Assembly (NCBI GenBank): GCA_964572685.1
Contig: CAZNFJ010000021.1
Location: 1-29,471, forward strand
Direction: 5' to 3'
Length of the DNA: 29,471 nt
Source of the DNA: UBA2653 sp964572685
Lineage (GTDB): Bacteria > Pseudomonadota > Gammaproteobacteria > Legionellales > Legionellaceae
In this document: in pieces, positions 15,654 through 24,408 of the stretch
Numbering within the stretch: the first letter of the stretch is position 1
How the letters are laid out: each line of letters starts with the position of its first letter
Program-made: the position numbers and the translations under genes
The notes under the pieces: model-generated
Told to the model about the DNA's origin: nothing
The model's database searches: none
What the model saw: the letters and a program-made list of their open reading frames with translations, nothing else

Positions 15654-16687
15654 TAAAATGACATATCCAATTTGTTGCGACGAATATCGGCTTTAACCAT
15701 CATCATGCACAATTCATCCAGGGAGGTTTTTGCTTCCCAACCCATCTTTTCCTTAGCGCGCTCTGGATTTCCAATCAACAAATCCACCTCTGCAGGACGA
15801 TAGAACTTCGGATCAATTTTCACAACAGGTTTTCCAGTTTTAACATTAATTCCGACTTCGTTTTGATCGGCACCATTCCACTCCACTTGAATATCCACAG
15901 CAGAAAAGGCCAAACGTACAAAATCACGAACTAAATGTGTTTCATTGGTCGCTAATACATAAGTATCGGGTTCTGGTTGTTGCAACATCATCCACATCCC
16001 TTCTACATACTCTCTTGCATAACCCCAATCACGCTTGGCATCCAAATTTCCTAAAAATAAAGTCTCAGCTTGTCCCAGATGAATCTTGGCGACCGTATCG
16101 GTAATCTTACGTGTCACAAATTCTTTACCTCGCAAAGGAGACTCATGATTAAATAAAATACCGCTTGAGGCAAAAATACCATAAGATTCACGATAATTAA
16201 TCGTCATCCAATGAGCAAATAATTTAGAAACACCATAGGGGCTTCTTGGGTAAAAAGGCGTAGACTCTGTTTGAGGAATCTCTTGGACTTTACCAAACAT
16301 TTCAGATGTAGAGGCTTGATAAAATTTAATTTTAGGATTCACAATGCGTATGGCTTCCAATAAGTTTAATGGGCCGATACCTGAGATTTCTGCTGTGGTA
16401 ATGGGTTGTTCGAATGAAACGCCCACAAAGCTTTGTGCGGCAAGATTATAGACTTCATCAGGTTTTGCACACTCTAACAAACGCACACAAGAAGAAACAT
16501 CAGTTAAATCAAATTCTACCAAATGTAGATTCGGATGTTCTTGAATATTCAGTTCTTTAATACGCCAAAAATTAACAGAAGAAGAACGACGATAAGTACC
16601 AAAAACTTTGTACCCTTTATTTAATAATACTTCTGCTAAATAGGCTCCATCCTGACCAGAAATCCCTGTGACAATTGCAACTTTCAC
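15653..16687 (-). CDS. gmd: GDP-mannose 4,6-dehydratase
   Basis: Converts GDP-D-mannose to GDP-4-keto-6-deoxy-D-mannose, the branch point for GDP-L-fucose, GDP-D-rhamnose, GDP-colitose and GDP-perosamine. The 344-residue SDR has TGISGQDGAYLAE (7-19), YRRSSSVN, LAAQSFVGVSF, the catalytic STSEMFG and SPYGVSK, and FNHESPLRGKEFVTRKI, all diagnostic for GMD. The start is GTG at 16687, supported by GGAG 8 bases upstream; no better ATG exists. It lies one gene after manC, which provides GDP-mannose. GMD homologues that act on GDP-heptose (DmhA type) are known, so a second substrate cannot be excluded from sequence alone. Confidence 0.95.
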   Translation of the reverse strand: MKVAIVTGISGQDGAYLAEVLLNKGYKVFGTYRRSSSVNFWRIKELNIQEHPNLHLVEFDLTDVSSCVRLLECAKPDEVYNLAAQSFVGVSFEQPITTAEISGIGPLNLLEAIRIVNPKIKFYQASTSEMFGKVQEIPQTESTPFYPRSPYGVSKLFAHWMTINYRESYGIFASSGILFNHESPLRGKEFVTRKITDTVAKIHLGQAETLFLGNLDAKRDWGYAREYVEGMWMMLQQPEPDTYVLATNETHLVRDFVRLAFSAVDIQVEWNGADQNEVGINVKTGKPVVKIDPKFYRPAEVDLLIGNPERAKEKMGWEAKTSLDELCMMMVKADIRRNKLDMSF

Positions 16688-16760
16688 GCTTTATACTCCA
16701 AGCTAAAATTTAAAAAAATATTCATCATAGATTACACGAACTTAAATCATAAATCTAAGA

Positions 16761-17867
16761 TTATTCGAATGAATCATATAATTTCATATAAGCATCAACC
16801 ATTTTTGATGCCTGAAATAAATCCAAAAATTGTTTTCGAGCATTTTTCCCTAATTCTTTTGATTTTTCTGCCTCTTGCTCCCAGGACACTAGCGCTTTTC
16901 GCAAAGAATAATGATCGTTGGGATTCACTACCCACCCTGTCAATTCATCTTGATTGATAAAGCTCGTCCCGGTTTGAATTTCACAAGATATCAATGGCTT
17001 TTCAAACATAGCCCCTTCCAACAAAGATAAACCGAAGGCCTCACTACGCAAATGTGACGGTAAAATAACACCGTGACTCAATGACAAAACAGCATATTTA
17101 TCTTCATCATCGAGAGAACCCAAAAAATATATATTTTTTAGTTTTAATTTTTTCTGTAATGCTAATAAATTTTCTTTTTCTGGTCCATCTCCGATTAAAA
17201 CCAAAGGATAATCCAATCCTTCTAAAGATTCGAATAAATATTGTAAACCTTTGTAATATCGAAATACCCCGATAAACAATAAAAAACGCTTGGGCAACTT
17301 CTCTTGCCAATCCTTCAGCTTTTCTTGAGCAATCGTCTGATTTTTTTTATCTTCCATTCCCAAAGGAATACAAGACACTTTAGATAAAAATTTTTTTAAA
17401 ACTTCGCTACTTTTAATATAATTAGGAGAAGTCGCAACAATATGGTTCATACGCTTTAAAAAGTAATTCTGTAGCGGCTTATAAATTTTTAATAAATGCT
17501 TTTGTTTCACAATATCCGAATGGTAAGTCATCACACAGGGTTTATCATGCGGATAAAAAAGATGCATTAAATCCATCAACGGGAATGGATAGTGATAATG
17601 CACAACATCAGCTTCTAGACATAATTCCTTAAAAACACCAAAACCTTTCCAAGACAATGGCATGCTAGCAATTTCTTTGGTTGCAGGAGCAACGACCACT
17701 CGATAGCCATTATAATCGATTTCTTGCACTTCTTTTTGATTAGAAAAAGTCAGAATTGTCGATTGATGCCCTCTTTCAACAAGACCTGAAGCAATATGAT
17801 GCATGACTTGTTCAACACCGCCCATCGTTAACGGACGAGCGGTTTTATAACATTGAAGAATATGCAT
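16761..17867 (-). CDS. WbpY/WbpZ-like GT4 mannosyl/rhamnosyltransferase
   Basis: A GT-B glycosyltransferase of 368 residues. TMGGVEQVMHHIA near the N-terminus is the acceptor-loop region, and the donor-binding domain has RSEAFGLSLLEGAMFEKPLISCE followed by a TGTSFIN segment. That combination is typical of the D-mannose and D-rhamnose transferases of homopolymer O-antigens such as WbpY, WbpZ and WbdB. The frame opens at TTG 17876 overlapping the manC stop, but the ATG at 17867, five bases after that stop, matches the family start MHILQCYK. Location between manC and gmd fits use of GDP-mannose or a product of it. No terminator separates it from gmd, only a 73-base gap. Confidence 0.88.
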   Translation of the reverse strand: MHILQCYKTARPLTMGGVEQVMHHIASGLVERGHQSTILTFSNQKEVQEIDYNGYRVVVAPATKEIASMPLSWKGFGVFKELCLEADVVHYHYPFPLMDLMHLFYPHDKPCVMTYHSDIVKQKHLLKIYKPLQNYFLKRMNHIVATSPNYIKSSEVLKKFLSKVSCIPLGMEDKKNQTIAQEKLKDWQEKLPKRFLLFIGVFRYYKGLQYLFESLEGLDYPLVLIGDGPEKENLLALQKKLKLKNIYFLGSLDDEDKYAVLSLSHGVILPSHLRSEAFGLSLLEGAMFEKPLISCEIQTGTSFINQDELTGWVVNPNDHYSLRKALVSWEQEAEKSKELGKNARKQFLDLFQASKMVDAYMKLYDSFE

Positions 17868-17872
17868 TGTAA

Positions 17873-19372
17873 TCAAGCACGCCCGTAAATATCTTCAAAA
17901 CGAACTATATCGTCTTCACCTAAATAAGCACCACTTTGCACTTCAATCATGACCAAAGGCAATTTACCAGGATTGGTTAAACGATGTTTATGTCCTGCTG
18001 GAATATAAGTTGATTCATTGGTTTGAATGAAAAATTCCTTTTCACCATTGACAACCTGTGCCATACCACTGACCACTATCCAATGTTCACTCCGATGATA
18101 ATGCATCTGTAAACTCAAAGACTCACCAGGCTTTACTTCAATACGCTTAATTTTAAAACACTCACCCTCTTCCAGCACGGTGTATGAACCCCAAGGTCGA
18201 TAAACTGTACGATGCATTTTGTAAGCATCATGAGCTTTTTCTTTTAGTGTGGCATAAATATTTTTTACTGACTGGGCATGATCTTGATGAGCCACTAATA
18301 AAGCATCTGGGGTATCGACAACAATCAAATCCTCCACGCCCACAACACCGACAATACGACCTTGGCTTTGAACATAATTATTGAAAGAATCTTTCAAATA
18401 GACATCCCCTAAAATACGATTTTGATTTTCATCAGGCGTGACCAACTGACTCAATGCATTCCAGGAACCGATATCACTCCATCCCAATTCACAAGGAACA
18501 ACAGCGATTAAATTTTTCTCGGTTTGCATACTCAAAGGCTCCATTAAAGCATAATCAATAGAGTCATCTTTGACATTAGAAAAATCTTGCAAAAGTTCAA
18601 TTTGAGTAAACTGCGAACCTTTGGCCACACGCGCTTGTTGAAAACTCTTCAAACAAGCATCATAAATCTCTCCTGCATGAGTTTTTATTTGTTCTAGGAA
18701 TACGCCGACAGGAAAACAGAACATACCACTATTCCAATAGAAATTCCCTTTACGAATATATTCTTCAGCCACATCATGAGAAGGTTTTTCCACAAACCGC
18801 AAAACATCGTTACCATTGGCTTCAATATAACCAAAACCTGTTTCAGGGTAAGTGGGATTCATACCAAATGTGACTAATTTTCCAGATTTGGCCAATTGAT
18901 ACGCTTGGGAAACAGCCTCTTCAAATGCTTGTTCTTCTTGAATCAAATGATCAGCAGGCAAAATTAAAATACATGCATCAGGGCCGATTAACTCTTGAGC
19001 TTGCAATGCAGCCATCACAACGGCTGGAGCAGTATTTCGCCCAACAGGCTCTAAAATATATGACTGATAAATAGAATCTTTATGATAAGCACTATATTCA
19101 TCTTCAACTTTAAAAAAAAGCTCACGATTGGTAATCGTTGTTATATGTTGCACGCCTATTAATTGCTCTGCCCTTCGATATGCTTTTTGAAGTAAACTCT
19201 CACCATCAGCCAACTGAATAAAAGGTTTAGGGTGTTGCTCACGAGAAAGTGGCCACAAACGAGAACCTGCTCCACCACATAAAATAACAGGGATTAAAGA
19301 TGAAAAATTAAAATTTGATTTTTCACAAACTCTGTGTTTTTTTTCTAACTCACTCAGATTCATTAAAGTCAT
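17873..19372 (-). CDS. manC: Mannose-1-phosphate guanylyltransferase / mannose-6-phosphate isomerase
   Basis: A bifunctional enzyme that makes GDP-mannose from mannose 1-phosphate and GTP, and can isomerise fructose 6-phosphate to mannose 6-phosphate. The 499-residue protein has the pyrophosphorylase signature GGAGSRLWPLSREQHPKPF (33-51), FVEKP, and NSGMF in the N-terminal two thirds, then a C-terminal cupin with YRPWGSYTVLEEG, HYHRSEHWIVVSG and IPAGHKHRLTNPG (about 385-495). The start at 19372 is favoured over an ATG three codons later because AAGGA lies 5 bases upstream. It has a roughly 25-residue N-terminal extension before the first strand. Phosphomannomutase is not in the window. Confidence 0.95.
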   Translation of the reverse strand: MTLMNLSELEKKHRVCEKSNFNFSSLIPVILCGGAGSRLWPLSREQHPKPFIQLADGESLLQKAYRRAEQLIGVQHITTITNRELFFKVEDEYSAYHKDSIYQSYILEPVGRNTAPAVVMAALQAQELIGPDACILILPADHLIQEEQAFEEAVSQAYQLAKSGKLVTFGMNPTYPETGFGYIEANGNDVLRFVEKPSHDVAEEYIRKGNFYWNSGMFCFPVGVFLEQIKTHAGEIYDACLKSFQQARVAKGSQFTQIELLQDFSNVKDDSIDYALMEPLSMQTEKNLIAVVPCELGWSDIGSWNALSQLVTPDENQNRILGDVYLKDSFNNYVQSQGRIVGVVGVEDLIVVDTPDALLVAHQDHAQSVKNIYATLKEKAHDAYKMHRTVYRPWGSYTVLEEGECFKIKRIEVKPGESLSLQMHYHRSEHWIVVSGMAQVVNGEKEFFIQTNESTYIPAGHKHRLTNPGKLPLVMIEVQSGAYLGEDDIVRFEDIYGRA

Positions 19373-19398
19373 GACTATCCTTTATTATATTTTCTTGA

Positions 19399-19427
19399 AA
19401 CATATCTTAAATTAGAGTTCACATCAA
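19399..19427 (-). promoter_or_regulatory. Candidate promoter upstream of manC
   Basis: On the minus strand TTGATG (19427-19422) and TATGTT (19404-19399) are separated by 17 bases, each matching consensus at 4 of 6 positions. The site lies just past the hairpin at 19433-19463 and about 25 bases before the manC start, so it could restart transcription for manC and the genes after it. The matches are modest in AT-rich DNA. Confidence 0.35.
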
Positions 19428-19430
19428 TAT

Positions 19431-21707
19431 TCAATTTGTCGGCATTTTAAATGCCGACAAATTTGCTATGACAAATCGTGATAATCTTTGATCATCTCTC
19501 GATAATGGATAAGCATGACCATCCGCTTCAACTGTAATAGTAAACTCTCCTGATTCTAAATTAATATTAGAGATATTAATTATGCCCTGGATAAAATGAT
19601 GCAATTCTTTTAAATAAATAATCTTGTCGGTTCGATTTTTTATTATAATTTTAAAATTTCTTGGGTGTTTGTGACTTTCAATTTTAAATTTAAAATTTAC
19701 TCTCTTCATATTATTCGATGATTTATATCTCAAAACAATCTTTTCTTGCACCCAGTTCCAGGTTTCTCCTATTTGATTAGACTCTTGATTATATCCACCT
19801 GTTTGGCCTTCAAGTAAAATAAAATTAAAAGGTTTTTTTAATATTTCAAAAGGACCTATTTTTATATTACTATCCTCATTAATAAGGTTATCATGAGACA
19901 TAATAATTTTAAAATTAGATTGTTCATCTAACATGTTCACATATTCACCTGGAAGCTGTCCAAATATGTAGCCATCATCAGAATAATCACTGGCTAATTT
20001 AATATCATTCAACACATAAATGAGCATCTGTCTTAATTTATGATTTTCGGGGTACAACTCTAAATAAATGGGGTTTTTATCTTTTAATTGTAATACTTGG
20101 TTTCGTAATTTTAAGTAAATATTAAAATCAGAATTTTTAGTTTGCATTTGCAATAAATTCGGATAATGAAGATTTTTTACAGAATATTTCATATGAAAAT
20201 AAAATCCAAACACCATCCAAATACTAAAGATTATCCAAAATTCTTTCTTAAATCTTTTGAACTGTATTAACACTGAGCCCAAAGCAATTGCCAATAATGC
20301 CAAGGAAAAGGGGGCGGCATATTTAGAAATTTTATATTGTAAAAATGTATATCCTTGCTCTTGAGGGGAGGCTCCAACATCAAGATACCTAAATTTTAAA
20401 AAACAAATCAGAAAAACAAATTCTAAACTTAATAGCAATACAATCACATGATGTGATTTTAATTCATGTTTCCAATGGGAATAAACAAAATAAATGATAA
20501 ATACAATCAATGGAATAATTCCAAAAACACTAAATACTTCATCAAATTTAAAACCATTAAAAGGTGTTTTAATTCCAAATGCATGTGCCAAAAAAGTTAA
20601 GGGATGCCATAATACAGGCCAACCAATTGAAGCTTTATGATGGGCTATGGACAAAGTTTGATAAACATTATGAATAATACGAATAATTTCATAATTGGTA
20701 AATAACAATAATTCAATGAAATAAACTGTAATAAAATACAATATAAATTTTCTCTTTAAAGGATATTGCCAAAGACTCCACAAAAAATAAATACCGATTG
20801 CAGCAAAAAATATTGGAAAAGGCTCATTATACGATAGCAAAAAACAAGATGAAACCAGAGATAATGGCCATAAACAAATAAAAAATCTTCTATTATCTAT
20901 ATCATTTTTTAATGATTCAGACAAGGTAAAAGCTAATAAACCAACTAGCCCAATTGCAAAACTTAAACCAATGGTTTGCGGATAAAATCCCCACTGTGCT
21001 CCAAATAAATATCCATTAAAACTCATAGCAGGTAAAAGTGATAATAATAAAAGAATATTTTTAGATAAATTTATAGCTTGTTTAAGAACTCCCCCAAAAG
21101 CAAAACAACCGCAAGTAAAAGCAAGAGCAACAGTCGGAATATAGACGTAATAAGACCACTTTATATGAAAAATTGATTGAATAAATCCTAGCAAAAAACT
21201 TCCCCCCATTCGAGAACCGGTTTCTTGATAAAGAGATATTTGTGACAAATAAGGGAAATATCCCGAAGTGTTTGCAGGTGTTCTAAATGCGTGAGTTTGC
21301 AACCATTGTGATTGCGATATATAGGTAAAAATATCCGTACCAGGGTTATAACTATTATATAAATAAATACTAGCCATAATCGGCAAACTGAAAAAAAAGG
21401 AAAATAAGCAAATTTTTAATAAATCTAGACAGATAGATTTATAATCATTTTCTAGAAAAAAGCAAACAGCTGTCAACAATAAAATAATTGATAAACTCAA
21501 AAAAGGATATTGGTAAAAAGGTAATATCCAACCATAACCAATGGCAATCAACATCATCATTGATAAGCCTAAAATTGGCGAAAAATAAAAAACCAATTCT
21601 TTTTTTACATCAAAAACCAATAAATCTGCAACTTTTTTACCTATGATAAAACAAGAAACAATAAGTGAGTAAAATACAAATACAATTCTAAATATATCTA
21701 AAAACAT
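19431..21707 (-). CDS. Large polytopic membrane protein with soluble C-terminal domain, GT-C-like
   Basis: A 758-residue protein I cannot assign to a named family. About the first 500 residues hold many hydrophobic segments (at least ten), then comes a soluble region of about 250 residues rich in beta-type sequence with no familiar motif. An acidic motif YNPGTDIFTY (aspartate about 125) follows the first membrane helices, where GT-C glycosyltransferases keep their catalytic aspartate in the first periplasmic loop; GQLPGEY lies in the soluble part. Candidate roles are a GT-C transferase using a polyprenyl-phosphate sugar (see the GtrB-like gene at 13537) or the missing polymerase. The frame opens with GTG at 21716, but the ATG at 21707 has GGAG 8 bases upstream. 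Its 3' end forms part of a long hairpin. Confidence 0.8.
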   Translation of the reverse strand: MFLDIFRIVFVFYSLIVSCFIIGKKVADLLVFDVKKELVFYFSPILGLSMMMLIAIGYGWILPFYQYPFLSLSIILLLTAVCFFLENDYKSICLDLLKICLFSFFFSLPIMASIYLYNSYNPGTDIFTYISQSQWLQTHAFRTPANTSGYFPYLSQISLYQETGSRMGGSFLLGFIQSIFHIKWSYYVYIPTVALAFTCGCFAFGGVLKQAINLSKNILLLLSLLPAMSFNGYLFGAQWGFYPQTIGLSFAIGLVGLLAFTLSESLKNDIDNRRFFICLWPLSLVSSCFLLSYNEPFPIFFAAIGIYFLWSLWQYPLKRKFILYFITVYFIELLLFTNYEIIRIIHNVYQTLSIAHHKASIGWPVLWHPLTFLAHAFGIKTPFNGFKFDEVFSVFGIIPLIVFIIYFVYSHWKHELKSHHVIVLLLSLEFVFLICFLKFRYLDVGASPQEQGYTFLQYKISKYAAPFSLALLAIALGSVLIQFKRFKKEFWIIFSIWMVFGFYFHMKYSVKNLHYPNLLQMQTKNSDFNIYLKLRNQVLQLKDKNPIYLELYPENHKLRQMLIYVLNDIKLASDYSDDGYIFGQLPGEYVNMLDEQSNFKIIMSHDNLINEDSNIKIGPFEILKKPFNFILLEGQTGGYNQESNQIGETWNWVQEKIVLRYKSSNNMKRVNFKFKIESHKHPRNFKIIIKNRTDKIIYLKELHHFIQGIINISNINLESGEFTITVEADGHAYPLSRDDQRLSRFVIANLSAFKMPTN
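19433..19463 (-). terminator. Strong hairpin at the end of the membrane-protein gene
   Basis: A perfect 15-base inverted repeat with a single central base (AATTTGTCGGCATTT and its complement) covers the last codons of the 758-residue membrane protein, up to its stop. It has a GC-rich core (GTCGGCAT). The T-tract after it on the minus strand is poor, so it may be an intrinsic terminator of low efficiency, a 3' stabilising structure, or an attenuator before manC. Confidence 0.55.
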
Positions 21708-21759
21708 CCCAAACACTCCATTTGATAATTACTTACTCCAATCATACTTACAAAACAGC

Positions 21760-22944
21760 CTAATTGGCTTTAATTTTATTTAAAAAATAATCAGAAAATC
21801 CATAACTTAATCGGCTAGAAAGATTATAATCAACAGCCTCTAAAATAATAATATCTGCGCCCATAATATCTTTAAATATTTCTTCTTGATTTTTCATAGA
21901 ATCACTATTTGAGTAATCAAAATGTTCATTCAAATGATTATAGATTTCTCTTGTTTGAAAATAACTTGAAAAAATCAAACTTGAATAAGCATGTGAAAAA
22001 TTAATTGAATAGATTAATTGATTAGAAAAACTATCACCTATAATTACTATTTTTGGCTTTTTTTCACTATATTGTATTAACTTGACTTCTTGAGGATGAT
22101 TTGAATTTTTAATAAGGCTTTCATTTTTCCATAAATTCAACAATGAAAGACCATCAAAATCAACATCATTTAAGGGTGGAATAAAATCTGTAAATTTATT
22201 ACATCTTATTTCGGGTAATTCATAAAAAGCTTGATGAGCTTTTTGAAATGCTTTTTCCATTGTTTTACAACCAGCTGTGAGGTTCCAATGTAAACCTGAA
22301 TAAGGATGGGTAATAATACCTTTCTTATTCAACAATAAGAGCTCATCTTTTGCATCAATAAAGTTTCCATGAAAAAAATTTCCAAATTTGGCTTGCTTCT
22401 TATCTAAAAGAGAAGGATTTAATATTAAATATTTATCTGCAATATCATCAGGATACATATAAGCTTTACTTGTACTCTCTATAACCAAAAAATATTTTCC
22501 CATTTTTGATAAGATATCTTGTACTTTTTGAAGTTTCTGAGCTTCCTCAATAAATCTTTCTCTCTGACTTTCATAATATTGCACATCAGCATTTAACTGA
22601 TTGATTGATAAATTCGAATATAAACCTTTTTCCGGTGTCATATAAATTTGTAGAAATTTATTATGTACCTCTTTAAATAAACTAAAACTAATTTGATTAA
22701 ATGTTTTAATAATTTCGGCTCTAAATCCAAAATTCTCATACAAATATTTTTCAGTCCAATTTTGTAAATCTTTATTAAAATAGGAAATAATATTTAAAGC
22801 TGGCATTTTAGGCAAAGGTTCAACATACCCATTTAAGGTTGTTACTTCAAATGGCTTAAAAATCATTTCTAAAAATGGGACACATAGAAACCATATCATT
22901 AAGATTGACAACACAACATGTTTTTTTTCAAAATGTATTTTCAT
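21760..22944 (-). CDS. AlgJ/AlgX-like SGNH polysaccharide O-acyltransferase partner
   Basis: A periplasmic, membrane-anchored protein of 394 residues that probably transfers acyl groups from the neighbouring MBOAT protein to the polysaccharide. One N-terminal membrane helix lies at about 10-29. The SGNH-type nucleophile motif is GDSFS (303-307, Ser305) and the family His-Trp pair is in SGLHWN (216-221). In AlgX and AlgJ the pair is preceded by Asp two residues before the His (DTHW); here that residue is Gly, a variant that may alter the catalytic triad. VDFDGLSLLNLW (about 261-272) also matches this family. It starts four bases after the MBOAT stop, so the two are coupled. Confidence 0.82.
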   Translation of the reverse strand: MKIHFEKKHVVLSILMIWFLCVPFLEMIFKPFEVTTLNGYVEPLPKMPALNIISYFNKDLQNWTEKYLYENFGFRAEIIKTFNQISFSLFKEVHNKFLQIYMTPEKGLYSNLSINQLNADVQYYESQRERFIEEAQKLQKVQDILSKMGKYFLVIESTSKAYMYPDDIADKYLILNPSLLDKKQAKFGNFFHGNFIDAKDELLLLNKKGIITHPYSGLHWNLTAGCKTMEKAFQKAHQAFYELPEIRCNKFTDFIPPLNDVDFDGLSLLNLWKNESLIKNSNHPQEVKLIQYSEKKPKIVIIGDSFSNQLIYSINFSHAYSSLIFSSYFQTREIYNHLNEHFDYSNSDSMKNQEEIFKDIMGADIIILEAVDYNLSSRLSYGFSDYFLNKIKAN

Positions 22945-22947
22945 ATT

Positions 22948-24390
22948 TCAAAATCTAAAATAAAGAAAAGGAGAAAAACTATTAACTAGCATCCCAGAAA
23001 TCACTAACAGTAGCAATATCAACATCGTTATTAATTTTACGAAATTAAATTCCAAAAGTTGAGTTTTAGCTAACATGAACATTCTAAATTTTTGTTTCGA
23101 AATAAATGCAAAAAAAGATGCCAAAATCAAAATAAAGATTAATTCATTCGTAAAATATATATATGTTGGCAAATAAATACTCTGAGAATCTAAAGTGAAT
23201 AACTTTTTAATAAAATTAAAGGCGAAATTTAAATTAGGTGATCTAAAAAACACCCATCCAAACATAATGATCAAAAATGTAAGTACCTGATTAATCCAAG
23301 TTGGTAATTTTAAAATTTTTGCTACTTCTTTAAATATCATCGTTTTTTCTAAACTTAGAAAAAATCCGTGATAAGCCCCCCATAGAACAAAATTCCAACT
23401 AGCGCCGTGCCACAAACCTGAAATGATAAATACGATCCACAAATTTATATACCCTCTTATTTTCCCTAATTTATTTCCACCCAACGGTATATATAAATAT
23501 TGTTTCATCCATCCTGATAAACTCATATGCCAACGCTGCCAAAAATCCGTAATACTTTTTGCTAAATAAGGTTGATTAAAATTCTCAGGAAAAGTGAATC
23601 CCATAGTTTTTGCCAAACCACATGCCATATCAGAATATCCAGAAAAATCATAATAAATCTGTAAGCTATAAGATAAAATAGCTATCCAACAACTGAAAGT
23701 TGAAAAATCATTTAAATTGTGATTAAAAACTTGATCAACATAAACGCCTAAAAGATCAGCCACCACGACCTTCTTAAACATACCTATTAAAAATCGTTCA
23801 AAACCATTAATAAAATCATTATACGACTTCTCCCTTTTTTGAATTTGCTCACCTATCAAATGATATCTAACTATTGGGCCCGCAATTAACTGTGGGAACA
23901 AAAAAATATACAATAAAAAATCAACAAAAGAAGGCAAACGATTTTTAAATCCATTCGTATACATGTCAACAAAAAAACTAATTTTATGAAAAGTAATAAA
24001 TGAAACCCCTAGTACTAATGGTAAATCACTAAATTGTGTCACATCAAAAGAAAACAATGCATTTAAATGAAAACAATCAACAATCAAAAATTTCAGATAT
24101 TTAGAAAAAATCAAAATTAATAAATTATAACTAATCCCTATAATTAAGAAGATTTGTTTTTGCGTGAGGGAAACTTGTGAATCCTGACAAATTTTTTTTC
24201 CTATCTGCCAATCAATAAAAGAAGTACCTAATAAAATAAAAACATAAATCGGTTCACCCCAAGAAAAAAAAATAATGCTCGCAACTAATGCAACTATATT
24301 TTTATATCTTTGACGATTAGGAACCAAATAATAAGTTATAAAAAATATAGGCAAAAAGAAAAATAAAAATAATGGCGATGAAAATAACAT
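22948..24390 (-). CDS. MBOAT-family O-acyltransferase, AlgI-like
   Basis: A polytopic inner-membrane protein of 480 residues that moves acyl groups, usually acetyl, from a cytoplasmic donor across the membrane. It shows the MBOAT/AlgI signatures FSWGEP, FITFHKISFFVD, FPQLIAGPIVRY (165-176), YYDFSGYSDMACGLA, WQRWHMSLSGW (284-294) and the catalytic His328 in SGLWHGASWNFVLWG, aligned with His322 of AlgI. With the AlgJ-like gene next to it, it forms an export-and-transfer pair like AlgI with AlgJ, or PatA with PatB. The product is most likely O-acetylation of the O-antigen. Confidence 0.95.
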   Translation of the reverse strand: MLFSSPLFLFFFLPIFFITYYLVPNRQRYKNIVALVASIIFFSWGEPIYVFILLGTSFIDWQIGKKICQDSQVSLTQKQIFLIIGISYNLLILIFSKYLKFLIVDCFHLNALFSFDVTQFSDLPLVLGVSFITFHKISFFVDMYTNGFKNRLPSFVDFLLYIFLFPQLIAGPIVRYHLIGEQIQKREKSYNDFINGFERFLIGMFKKVVVADLLGVYVDQVFNHNLNDFSTFSCWIAILSYSLQIYYDFSGYSDMACGLAKTMGFTFPENFNQPYLAKSITDFWQRWHMSLSGWMKQYLYIPLGGNKLGKIRGYINLWIVFIISGLWHGASWNFVLWGAYHGFFLSLEKTMIFKEVAKILKLPTWINQVLTFLIIMFGWVFFRSPNLNFAFNFIKKLFTLDSQSIYLPTYIYFTNELIFILILASFFAFISKQKFRMFMLAKTQLLEFNFVKLITMLILLLLVISGMLVNSFSPFLYFRF

Positions 24391-24408
24391 TCGATATTCC
24401 CAATTGAT

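Noticed and set aside
16688..16760. Terminator between gmd and the WbpY/WbpZ-like gene
   Set aside because: The gap is AT-rich but no stable stem followed by a T-run was found.
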